Shown piece after piece: positions 17,894 through 26,421 of a stretch of DNA of 46,977 bases. Below the pieces are notes generated by a model. That model worked only from the letters and a program-made list of their open reading frames with translations. It was not told the DNA's origin and made no database searches. Both the position numbers and the translations under genes were made by a program. This stretch comes from CAZSWS01 sp964610765. GTDB taxonomy: Bacteria > Bacteroidota > Bacteroidia > Bacteroidales > Tannerellaceae. The stretch's first letter is position 1; the number at the start of each line of letters is the position of its first letter. The DNA is taken from NCBI GenBank assembly GCA_964610765.1, contig CAZSWS010000014.1, positions 1-46,977 of the forward strand, read 5' to 3'.

Positions 17894-20800
17894 ATGAAAA
17901 AATATATATTTTTAATACTGACACTCGCATTCTTCACACCGTTGACTCTTATGGCACAGACTCAGGTGAGAGTCAAAGGAGTAGTCACAGATGCTGAAAC
18001 ACATGAAACCCTAGTTGGAGTTACTGTTAGTCTAAAAACTGACAACACTAAGGCCGTAATTACCAACTCAGAAGGCGCATATGAAATTTATGCTAACGCA
18101 GGATCAACATTGGTGTTTACATTTATTGGCTCCAAACCAAAAGAAGTAAAAATAGGTGACGCTTCTAATCAAACTATTAATATTGAAATGGAAGCTAGTA
18201 GTCAAATGCTAGAAGAAGTAAGCGTTGTGGCATATGGAACACAACGAAAGGTAAGTGTAGTAGGAGCTATCACAACAGTCAAGCCGGATGCCCTCAATGT
18301 TTCAGGGGTTACATCCATTTCAAATGCCTTGGCAGGCCGAGTTGCGGGACTAATAGGTATTCAGCGAAGTGGAGAGCCGGGGCAAGACGTTTCCGAGTTT
18401 TGGATTCGAGGAATAAGCACCTTTGGGGCAAACAGTAGCGCATTAATTTTAATTGATGGGATAGACAGAGGTAGCTCCAGTTTGAACGAGTTAGCACCTG
18501 AAGATATAGAAAGTTTTTCTATACTTAAAGACGCTACTGCTACTGCGGTATATGGTGCAAGAGGGGCAAATGGTGTTGTATTAATTAACACCAAACGTGG
18601 ACAAGAAGGTCGAATCAATATTAATGTAAATATTAAGACTATGATTGAAGAACTTCCTCGTCTGCCCAAATATTTAAGAGCTTATGATTATGCTGTTTTA
18701 GCAAATGAAGCAAGAATTATTAGGGGAGAAAAGTCCGCCTATGCTCCAGAAGTATTTGACATTATTAAATACAATATGGACAATGACTTATACCCGGATG
18801 TGAATTGGCAAGATGAAATCTTAAAAAATCAGACATGGGGCGTACAGGGCAATGTTAATATTTCGGGGGGAAGCAATTTAGCTCGTTATTATATGAGCGC
18901 ATTTTATAGAACGAACGATGCTATTTACAAACAATACGGGATGGAGCGTTATCACTCAAATGTAAGGAGAAATCAGTTTACATTTAGAAGCAACATTGAT
19001 GTTAATGTTACCAAAACAACATTAGTAAGTTTGTTGCTCTCTGCCAAATTAGTAGATATGAATCGGCCAGGAGCTGGAACAACATCAGACATATGGGCAG
19101 CACAGGCTAATTTAACACCACTAACTGTACCTATACGCTATTCTAATGGACAGTTCCCATCATATGGGAAATCAGATAACACTTCTCCATCCGTTTTATT
19201 AAATGAAACTGGTTTTCTTACAGATCGAGATAATTCTATAGAATCTTTATTAACATTAGAACAAAATCTAGATTTTATTACTGAAGGATTAAAGGTATCC
19301 GGATCTGTTTCTTTTGATAATTATAATAATCACATCACTAGTCGAATCAAAGGACCTGATTTGTATAAAGCCATAGACAGAAACTGGAATACCGGAGAGC
19401 TTATTACTCAAAAAACGGTTGTTGCAAAACCCATGACTTTCTCCAGTTCTTCCTACGGAACAAGAACAATATATATGGAAGCAAAGATGGAGTACAATGG
19501 AGTTTTTAATGAAAAGCATAGAGTTGGAGGTCTATTCCTTTATAACCAAAAGGACTACCAAAGAACAGATGCCAATAACGAACTAAGCTCTATTCCAAGA
19601 CGTAACCAAGGAATAGCAGGTCGCTTAACCTATTCTTTTGATGACAAATACTTTGTTGAAGGGAACTTTGGATATAATGGTTCGGAAAACTTTCCAAAAG
19701 GGCAACGATTTGGTTTTTTCCCATCTTTCGCTTTAGGATATGTTATTTCCAACCATGCGATAGTAAAAGAAAAGCTTCCTTTTATTGATATGCTTAAACT
19801 ACGTTACTCATACGGTTTAGTTGGTAATGATCAAATTAGGAATGACGTTCGCTTTCCCTATCTGACAACCGTAAACATGTCTGCATCAAGCTATGTATTT
19901 GGAGACCAAAAGCAAACCAATGTTGGTGCCGTCACAGACGGGGTGTTGGGTTCTACCGGTTTAGTTTGGGAAAAAGCTATTAAGCAAAACTATGGAATAG
20001 ATATTACCTTATTTGATAATTTTAATATTACAGTAGATGCTTTCTTGGATCGACGTAACAATATCTTTATGCAACGCGTCACCCTACCCGGCACTATAGG
20101 AGTTGGAACAAAACCATGGGGTAATGTAGGAAAAATGAAAAGTTGGGGAGCAGATGGTACTATCTCATATATGCACCAATTTAAAAACGGATTAATGCTT
20201 GAAGGGCGTGCTAATTTCACACTTACTAGAGACAAAATTATAGATTATGATGAAGTTTTACCTAGATACCCTTACCTAGCTAAAAAAGGTACGAGCAATA
20301 ACGTAACTCGCGGATTAGTTGCTCTTGGTTTATTCAAAGATGAAGATGATGTAAAAAACAGTCCTACACATTTTGGGAAAGTGTATCCAGGAGATATAAA
20401 ATATCAAGATATAAATGGTGATGGACGAATTGACAATGACGATATCATACCGATTGGAAATTCTAATGTGCCCAAACTGCAGTACGGTTTTGCTCTAAGT
20501 GCCAATTGGAAGGGCTTTGACCTAAGTGCCTTTTTCAGAGGCGCAAGCCAAGTTGATTACTTCCTTGGAGGAAGCGGATACTACCCGTTTGAAGGAGGAG
20601 TAACCGGCAATGTTTTAACCATTGTAAATGAGCAAAAAAATCGTTGGACTCCGGCTTCCTACTCTGGTGACCCGAATACCGAAAATCCGAATGCAAGATT
20701 TCCCCGTTTAACCTATGGAAGTAACTCCAATAACAATCGAAAATCTTCATTTTGGTTAGCTGACGCCAGCTATTTAAGGTTTAAAACACTAGAGATAGGG

Positions 20801-20983
20801 TATACCATCCCTAAAAAAGTGGCTAACAAAATCAAAATGAGCAACTTAAGGGTATCCGTCATCGGAGATAACCTACATGTCTGGGACAATGTTAAACTGT
20901 GGGACCCGGAACAAGCCAGTGACAATGGAGCTGTTTATCCCCTTACACGCTCCTATTCATTAGTTTTACAATTATCATTCTAA
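17894..20983 (+). CDS. SusC/RagA-family TonB-dependent outer-membrane transporter
   Basis: A 1029-residue protein. It has a signal peptide (1-21, ending LMAQ), a carboxypeptidase-regulatory-like domain (about 24-105: VRVKGVVTDAETHETLVGV), a TonB plug (about 115-230: SISNALAGRVAGL, then GANGVVLINTKRGQ) and a 22-strand-type barrel ending in SLVLQLSF. It imports glycans or other ligands captured by its SusD partner across the outer membrane using TonB energy. The SusD gene starts 11 bases later. No anti-sigma-interacting (STN) domain precedes the plug, so it is probably not an ECF-sigma transducer. Confidence 0.97.
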   Translation: MKKYIFLILTLAFFTPLTLMAQTQVRVKGVVTDAETHETLVGVTVSLKTDNTKAVITNSEGAYEIYANAGSTLVFTFIGSKPKEVKIGDASNQTINIEMEASSQMLEEVSVVAYGTQRKVSVVGAITTVKPDALNVSGVTSISNALAGRVAGLIGIQRSGEPGQDVSEFWIRGISTFGANSSALILIDGIDRGSSSLNELAPEDIESFSILKDATATAVYGARGANGVVLINTKRGQEGRININVNIKTMIEELPRLPKYLRAYDYAVLANEARIIRGEKSAYAPEVFDIIKYNMDNDLYPDVNWQDEILKNQTWGVQGNVNISGGSNLARYYMSAFYRTNDAIYKQYGMERYHSNVRRNQFTFRSNIDVNVTKTTLVSLLLSAKLVDMNRPGAGTTSDIWAAQANLTPLTVPIRYSNGQFPSYGKSDNTSPSVLLNETGFLTDRDNSIESLLTLEQNLDFITEGLKVSGSVSFDNYNNHITSRIKGPDLYKAIDRNWNTGELITQKTVVAKPMTFSSSSYGTRTIYMEAKMEYNGVFNEKHRVGGLFLYNQKDYQRTDANNELSSIPRRNQGIAGRLTYSFDDKYFVEGNFGYNGSENFPKGQRFGFFPSFALGYVISNHAIVKEKLPFIDMLKLRYSYGLVGNDQIRNDVRFPYLTTVNMSASSYVFGDQKQTNVGAVTDGVLGSTGLVWEKAIKQNYGIDITLFDNFNITVDAFLDRRNNIFMQRVTLPGTIGVGTKPWGNVGKMKSWGADGTISYMHQFKNGLMLEGRANFTLTRDKIIDYDEVLPRYPYLAKKGTSNNVTRGLVALGLFKDEDDVKNSPTHFGKVYPGDIKYQDINGDGRIDNDDIIPIGNSNVPKLQYGFALSANWKGFDLSAFFRGASQVDYFLGGSGYYPFEGGVTGNVLTIVNEQKNRWTPASYSGDPNTENPNARFPRLTYGSNSNNNRKSSFWLADASYLRFKTLEIGYTIPKKVANKIKMSNLRVSVIGDNLHVWDNVKLWDPEQASDNGAVYPLTRSYSLVLQLSF

Positions 20984-20994
20984 TAATATTCGTC

Positions 20995-23016
20995 ATGAAA
21001 AATAAAATAAAAAAGCAATTCTCAAAAATAGCAGCAACCTTAATCGTTTGTTTTAGCTGCTGTTTTCAGTCATGCGATTTCCTTGATATAGACCCCTATA
21101 TAGCAGACTTATTTACATTAGACACCGTATTTAAAAAGAAGGAGTATACCGAGAAATATTTAAATAATATTTACTCATATCTTGTTGACTATGGATCAGC
21201 AAGTGCCTGGACACCTAATTCAATGCCCTACTCACTAATTACGGATGAAGGAATCGCTGGATACAAAAGACACACACACAACTATAACTACTTCTGCAAC
21301 AACGAAATGAAAGCAGAAAGCTTGGAAAACTTTGACCGTTGGGATTATTTTTATGAAGGAATTCGAAAAGCTAACACCTTTATTCTACGAGTTAATGAAT
21401 GTCAAGAGGTTTCAGCCTTACAACGATCTGAATGGATGGGAGAGGCTAAGTTTATCAAAGCAAATCTATACTTTGAATTAATGCTTGCACATGGTCCAAT
21501 CCCTATTGTACCGGATGAACCCGTAAGCTTTGATACTCCTATAGAACAAATGATGCTTGAGCGAAATACTTGGGATGAATGCAATGATTATGTGAGCAAT
21601 CTTTTAGAAGAATCGATCAAACTCCTACCTTACAGTATTAGAGATAATTCACAAATGGGAAAACCAACAAAAGCTTCTGCTATGGCTGTCCTTTCCCGAC
21701 TTACATTATATACAGCTAGCCCTTTATACAACGGACAAAACTCCGAGTTCTCCAACTTTAGAAATGAAGCAGGTATACCTTATCTAAATCCGGAAAAAAA
21801 CATGGAAAAATGGGCTATTGCAGCTGCTAATGCTAAACGATTATTAACCGATTCTAATTACGAGAACCTTTCTCTTTACACGGTACCTAAAATGGAGAAT
21901 ACACCTCTGCCTCCTGTTCCAGGACATGAACAAGCAGACTTCCCAAACGGTGTAGGAGGAATTGACCCCTATCATTCATATGCTGACATGTTTAACGGAG
22001 AATGCGTCTTGGCTTCAACTAATCTGGAAATATTATTTTCTAAGCAAAATGGCACGACAGGCACCCGCTATAGCATTCCCGGGATGATAGATGGCTGGGG
22101 AGTATTTTTCATTCCACAAAGTCTAGTTGACGCATATTACATGGTAGATGGTAGAGACATTAGCGATGCTAGCGATAAATATCCTTACGAAAATGGCTTC
22201 ACAAACAATGAAGTCACTTTTTCCGGCGCAAAAGATGGGAATGGCTTCACCATATTAAGCGAAACCTATAAATGGTATGTCAATAGAGAAATGCGTTTTT
22301 ATGCAACCATAGGATACAACAATTCATATTATCCATCAACATCTACTCCACCGGACAAAATAGACCAGCAAGATGGAAAAATTGCAAAGTTTTACAGAGA
22401 CTCTAAAGGGGGAAAAGACTATGCCTTAAACCGTCCATCAGGTGAGGCAGAAGAATATCCTATGACCGGATATCTATGTCGCAAGTTCGTTCATTATGAA
22501 GACTCCTATATTTCTGGAGGACGCGAAAAAACAAAATACACCATCTCTTATCGTTTAGCCGAGGTATATATGAATTATGTTGAAGCTATGAACGAATTAG
22601 ATCAATCATATACTATTGGGGAAATTACTGTATCTAGAGATGTACAAGAAATAAAAAAATACTTCAATAGAGTAAGATACAGGGTTGGTTTACCCGGTAT
22701 AACCGATGCTGATGTCGCCAATGTTGAAAGAATGAGAGAGCTTATAGAACGTGAACGAAGAATTGAATTTGCATGGGAAAGTCGACGATACCATGATTTA
22801 CGTCGTACAAAAAGAGCTATTATTTTCGAGAATGCACCAATTACCGGCTGTGACGTAGATGTAACAACGGCTAATCCTGAAGCTTACTACAACATCATAC
22901 AGGTGAAAGAACGGAACTGGATTTACAAAGTATTTACCAACAGGCAAACGTTTCTTCCTATTCCTAAAAGAGAAGTAGATAAAAACAGGAAACTAGATCA
23001 AATGCCCGGTTTCTAA
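20995..23016 (+). CDS. SusD/RagB-family outer-membrane lipoprotein
   Basis: A 673-residue lipoprotein with the lipobox FQSC (Cys27). The mature start CDFLDIDPY is typical of SusD proteins. The helical TPR core (RWDYFYEGIRKANTFILRV, then GEAKFIKANLYFELMLAHGPIPIV) and the C-terminal RVRYRVGLPGI and RERRIEFAWESRRYHDLRR segments confirm the family. It caps the SusC transporter and binds the ligand at the surface. The gene is tightly linked to the SusC-like gene and is followed 33 bases later by a DUF1735-type lipoprotein. It is somewhat longer than many SusDs (500-600 residues). Confidence 0.96.
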   Translation: MKNKIKKQFSKIAATLIVCFSCCFQSCDFLDIDPYIADLFTLDTVFKKKEYTEKYLNNIYSYLVDYGSASAWTPNSMPYSLITDEGIAGYKRHTHNYNYFCNNEMKAESLENFDRWDYFYEGIRKANTFILRVNECQEVSALQRSEWMGEAKFIKANLYFELMLAHGPIPIVPDEPVSFDTPIEQMMLERNTWDECNDYVSNLLEESIKLLPYSIRDNSQMGKPTKASAMAVLSRLTLYTASPLYNGQNSEFSNFRNEAGIPYLNPEKNMEKWAIAAANAKRLLTDSNYENLSLYTVPKMENTPLPPVPGHEQADFPNGVGGIDPYHSYADMFNGECVLASTNLEILFSKQNGTTGTRYSIPGMIDGWGVFFIPQSLVDAYYMVDGRDISDASDKYPYENGFTNNEVTFSGAKDGNGFTILSETYKWYVNREMRFYATIGYNNSYYPSTSTPPDKIDQQDGKIAKFYRDSKGGKDYALNRPSGEAEEYPMTGYLCRKFVHYEDSYISGGREKTKYTISYRLAEVYMNYVEAMNELDQSYTIGEITVSRDVQEIKKYFNRVRYRVGLPGITDADVANVERMRELIERERRIEFAWESRRYHDLRRTKRAIIFENAPITGCDVDVTTANPEAYYNIIQVKERNWIYKVFTNRQTFLPIPKREVDKNRKLDQMPGF

Positions 23017-23049
23017 AGCACATATGATAAACTCTAAAAAAACAATTCT

Positions 23050-23946
23050 ATGAAACTACATATTTTTAAAATCGCTATTTTCTTCTTAGCACTAGGAGTT
23101 TTTGCTTCATGTGACAGCAATCCTGTTGTCGATTTTGGAGAGCAGTATAAAAAGACCATCTATATTGTAAACTCAAGGGGAATGCTGTATAGTCAAGAGC
23201 ATTTTTACGACAATGAAGAAGGTGTTATTGAGATATCTGTTTACTGTGGTTCATCAGAACCCATTAAAAAAGACATCAATGTCACACTTAAAATCAACCC
23301 GGAAGCCTTAGACTCACTAAACAAGTTAAATTCCCTAGGAGATCCTTTATATGTCAATAAGACTATATTACCAGAAAGCCACTATGACTTTTCAAAAGGA
23401 ACTGTTACAATAAAGGCTAAAACGCAATATACACCACTCCAAATACCGATTATTACCAAAGGACTTGATGCGGATATTACGTATACTTTACCCATATCAA
23501 TTGTTTCTAATGATGCAAACTATGATATCAATCCTGAATTAAAAACAATCATATACGAGCTTAGAATGGTAAATGGATATTCCGGTAGTTTTAGTGGAAG
23601 TTCGACAGAACTACCTAAGACTATACGCTCAGTTCAGCCGACATTGAAAGCTATTTCTTCTAACACAGTACGCATGCCAATACATAACTTATCATCTAAC
23701 ATTCAAAACTTAGATACGAACTTTATGTTATTAACTATTGGAAGTGATAGTACAAGCGTCAGCATCTCTCCTTGGAAAAATGCTAAAGTCACAGATTTGG
23801 GAGGAAGCACCTTTGACAAGAAACGAAGAAATTATACCTTAAATTATTCTTTTGAGAACAAAGATGGGGTAGCTTTATCAATTCTTGAAAAAATATCTGA
23901 TATAAACTATACGGATCCTGACGAAGAAGAAGAAATTGATGAATAA
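23050..23946 (+). CDS. DUF1735/DUF4361-type surface lipoprotein
   Basis: A 298-residue lipoprotein with lipobox FASC (Cys21). The N-terminal beta domain (about 25-170), with DINVTLKINPEALDSLNKL and TLPISIVSNDANYDINP, resembles the DUF1735 (BT_3987-like) domain of Sus-linked proteins. The C-terminal part (about 175-285), with GYSGSFSGSS and NYTLNYSFENKDG, resembles DUF4361. It ends in an acidic tail (DPDEEEEIDE). Such proteins accompany SusCD pairs and are presumed surface glycan-binding or scaffold proteins. It sits 33 bases after SusD in the same cassette. The domain assignment is by remembered motif, so moderately certain. Confidence 0.72.
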   Translation: MKLHIFKIAIFFLALGVFASCDSNPVVDFGEQYKKTIYIVNSRGMLYSQEHFYDNEEGVIEISVYCGSSEPIKKDINVTLKINPEALDSLNKLNSLGDPLYVNKTILPESHYDFSKGTVTIKAKTQYTPLQIPIITKGLDADITYTLPISIVSNDANYDINPELKTIIYELRMVNGYSGSFSGSSTELPKTIRSVQPTLKAISSNTVRMPIHNLSSNIQNLDTNFMLLTIGSDSTSVSISPWKNAKVTDLGGSTFDKKRRNYTLNYSFENKDGVALSILEKISDINYTDPDEEEEIDE

Positions 23947-24013
23947 AAATTATCCCCATCAATAGAAGTATCACACTCTTTTCACTATAAAAATTGTTGG
24001 TGATATACACAGA

Positions 24014-24068
24014 TTATTCCTGATAAGTTTAAAGTATATATTTTAACTTTGAATCTTATCAGGAATAA
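24014..24068. promoter_or_regulatory. 14-bp perfect inverted repeat enclosing a -7 box
   Basis: TTATTCCTGATAAG (24014-24027) and its exact reverse complement (24055-24068) are separated by 27 bases. Between them lies TAACTTTG (24044-24051), a perfect -7 consensus; an inner AAAGT/ACTTT pair extends the symmetry. It lies in the gap before the LamG/EEP gene and is either an operator around an internal promoter or a hairpin closing the upstream transcript. Confidence 0.6.
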
Positions 24069-24138
24069 CTTATTTCATCATATGCCATCGGGCAGAAAGA
24101 CATTTCTTATTTTTTTAACCACATTAAGCTTTGCAGAT

Positions 24139-26223
24139 ATGAAAAAAAGATTACCAATTTCACTCATTGTTTTCTCTCTCATAAGTATCACCCAACTACT
24201 AGCCTTATCCATCAACAACACCCCCGACTATAAGCAGCCTGTTTATCATCTTTCCAACCTAGCAGTATCCATGGATGGCTACGATAATGAAATACGAACT
24301 GGGATTAGAATTTTAAAAGACGAGTGGACTTTAGAAGCTTGGGTAAAAGGAGATGATAAAAGCTGGAAAGAATATGAAGTTATCATTGGAGGGGGTGAAT
24401 ACAGCGAATTAAATTCTTGTGACAACATGCCTCTTGTACTGAAAGAAGGAAAATTACATTGCAAGGGGGCTAATATTTCCGCCTCTACGGTACTAGATGA
24501 TCAATGGCATCATATTGCTGCAAGTTGTGATGGCAAACAAACCACACTTTTTCTTGATGGGACAATAGTAGCTCAAGCGGATACAGCTATAGCAATCCTT
24601 CCTGGCGCGATAGGCTCAAACAAAAAAGGACAAACTTGGGGAGGTTTAATTGACGAGGTTAGAATCTGGGACACAGCCTTATCTCAAGCAATACTCAAAA
24701 AGTGGAAAAACAAATCACTAGAAGCTAGCCATCTACATATAAATAACTTAATCGCATATTATCCTTTTGATGACTTTAAAGATGAATTATCTATTAACTG
24801 GGTTGGTCAAGGTCATCAATCATATCATATTCGTAATGGAAGAATAGACTTTTACGGTTCACTTTCCAAAGCATATACAGTAGTTAATGACAATCCTCAG
24901 TTCATCCCTTATAAAGGCAATCAAACAGTATTTAATGCTGTCAGTGTTAATAGTGAGTGGGATGTAGACCAAAATGCTAAGGACTGTCAGATAATCAAAT
25001 TAAGAATAGCTGTCAATGGAAATGACAACCCCCTAAAACTAACTAAAGTAGTTCTCGATTTATCAGAAAACACGTCATTAAACGATATTTCTAAGATTCA
25101 TTTATATCAAACCGGAAAATATCCAAATTCGAAAGAGAGAAATAAATTATGTGGTACAGGTGTATATCCCGGCAGAAAAAAAACACTTGAAATAAATCCG
25201 AGTGAAAACACTTACTTATCACAAGGCATTAACTATTTCTTAATCACATTTGACATAGATAAAAAAGCTAAAATCAATAATACTATTCATGCATCTATTT
25301 CCTCATTCACTCTAAACAACAAAACATATATTCCAGAAAAAGACCACGATTTTATCAAACAAAAAGTGGTAAAAAACAGTAGCGAAGATGCTAATATTCT
25401 GAAGGTTTTACAGTGGAATATATGGCATGGGGGTGTACATTTAGGTAAACATCAAGGAAGAGAACGCATTATAGATTTGATACAAAAAACGAATGCTGAT
25501 ATCATAACAATGCAAGAAGGCTATGGTGCACAAGATACAATCGCCTCATCAATCGGTTTCTACCTACAAACTAACTCCCCTAAAGACAATTTGGCACTTC
25601 TTAGCAGATATCCTATTAAACAACGTATTATATCAGAAGAGCCATTCAAATCAAACCCTGCAATTATTTCATTACCAAATAACAAACGTATATTAGTTAA
25701 CGATTGTTGGCTACGCTACTCCCATAATCCGGAATATACAAGTTTATATGCAAGCAACGGGTTAGATCCAGACTTATGGATCAGAGAAGATTCTCTCCTA
25801 CCTTTAGTTGATATCAAGAACCTAATAAGCAAAGATATAGAACCTTATATGGAAGAACATGACATGCCTATTATTATTGGAGGTGATTTTAATTCCGGGA
25901 GCCATTTAGACTGGACTGAAAAAGCCAAACATCTCCATAACGGTTATGGTCCTGTGAATCTTCCTGTATCTCAACACCTAGTATCTGAAGGATTTAAGGA
26001 TAGTTTCAGAGAAGCATACCCTGATGAAGTTTATTATCAAGGGGGAACATTTGCTGTAATTTTTGGACAGCTGCAAGACTCTAGGATAGACTACATCTAT
26101 TACAAAGGGAAAGGCATGAAAGTTCTTGCATCTAAGATTATCCGTTCATCATACGAAATTGATGATGTATGGGCATCTGATCATGCTGCTGTTATTACTG
26201 TTTTTGACACAAGCGAAAAATAA
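24139..26223 (+). CDS. LamG and endonuclease/exonuclease/phosphatase (EEP) domain protein
   Basis: A 694-residue secreted protein. The ATG at 24139 gives a clean signal peptide (MKKRLPISLIVFSLISITQL); an upstream in-frame TTG start is rejected because it overlaps the inverted repeat. Domains: LamG-like concanavalin fold (about 35-200: WTLEAWVKG, DDQWHHIAASCDG, GLIDEVRIWDTAL), a beta domain like the N-terminal domain of bacterial sialidases (about 252-398), and an EEP catalytic domain (about 418-690). The EEP domain shows LQWNIWHGG, MQEG, IIGGDFNSGSHLDW, RIDYIYYKG and SDHAAV, the metal and catalytic set of DNase I/sphingomyelinase-type phosphodiesterases. A phosphodiester substrate is inferred. 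It is the last gene of the cassette. Confidence 0.85.
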   Translation: MKKRLPISLIVFSLISITQLLALSINNTPDYKQPVYHLSNLAVSMDGYDNEIRTGIRILKDEWTLEAWVKGDDKSWKEYEVIIGGGEYSELNSCDNMPLVLKEGKLHCKGANISASTVLDDQWHHIAASCDGKQTTLFLDGTIVAQADTAIAILPGAIGSNKKGQTWGGLIDEVRIWDTALSQAILKKWKNKSLEASHLHINNLIAYYPFDDFKDELSINWVGQGHQSYHIRNGRIDFYGSLSKAYTVVNDNPQFIPYKGNQTVFNAVSVNSEWDVDQNAKDCQIIKLRIAVNGNDNPLKLTKVVLDLSENTSLNDISKIHLYQTGKYPNSKERNKLCGTGVYPGRKKTLEINPSENTYLSQGINYFLITFDIDKKAKINNTIHASISSFTLNNKTYIPEKDHDFIKQKVVKNSSEDANILKVLQWNIWHGGVHLGKHQGRERIIDLIQKTNADIITMQEGYGAQDTIASSIGFYLQTNSPKDNLALLSRYPIKQRIISEEPFKSNPAIISLPNNKRILVNDCWLRYSHNPEYTSLYASNGLDPDLWIREDSLLPLVDIKNLISKDIEPYMEEHDMPIIIGGDFNSGSHLDWTEKAKHLHNGYGPVNLPVSQHLVSEGFKDSFREAYPDEVYYQGGTFAVIFGQLQDSRIDYIYYKGKGMKVLASKIIRSSYEIDDVWASDHAAVITVFDTSEK

Positions 26224-26284
26224 TTTCAGTAAGTTCCCTTGGAAAACATAATCAACCTATCATAAAAGACTAAAAAGAGAGTAA

Positions 26285-26377
26285 AACGGCACAGCCCAAA
26301 AAGGGGTCATCGTTAATGCATTTGTCAAAGTAACTGTTGGGTCGGGGAAGCATCAGTTACTGATTGAGGGGAGGTGA
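26285..26377 (+). repeat. 93-bp direct repeat, right copy (orphan GH78 3' end)
   Basis: This exact copy of 16050-16142 has no GH78 coding sequence in front of it, so it is a non-coding relic. It lies 61 bases after the LamG/EEP stop and 44 bases before the end of the convergent transporter gene. It marks the right border of the 10.2-kb cassette. Confidence 0.97.
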
Positions 26378-26392
26378 GGATTATCGGATTAA

Positions 26393-26410
26393 TATAAGGG
26401 AGACCTTATA
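26393..26410. terminator. Short hairpin between convergent genes
   Basis: TATAAGG and CCTTATA form a perfect 7-bp stem with a GAGA loop, 12 bases beyond the end of the transporter gene. No T-run follows on either strand, so termination here is only possible. Confidence 0.3.
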
Positions 26411-26421
26411 AAGTATGGGAT

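Noticed and set aside
24014..24068. Invertible (phase-variable) promoter
   Set aside because: Invertible Bacteroides promoters have inverted repeats far apart, commonly beyond 100 bases. A 27-base spacer is too short for recombinase-mediated inversion, and no invertase is nearby.
16143..26284. Classical integrative element or transposon
   Set aside because: There is no integrase, transposase, relaxase, tRNA gene or terminal inverted repeat in the segment. Only the flanking direct repeats support mobility, so I call it a cassette rather than a named element type.
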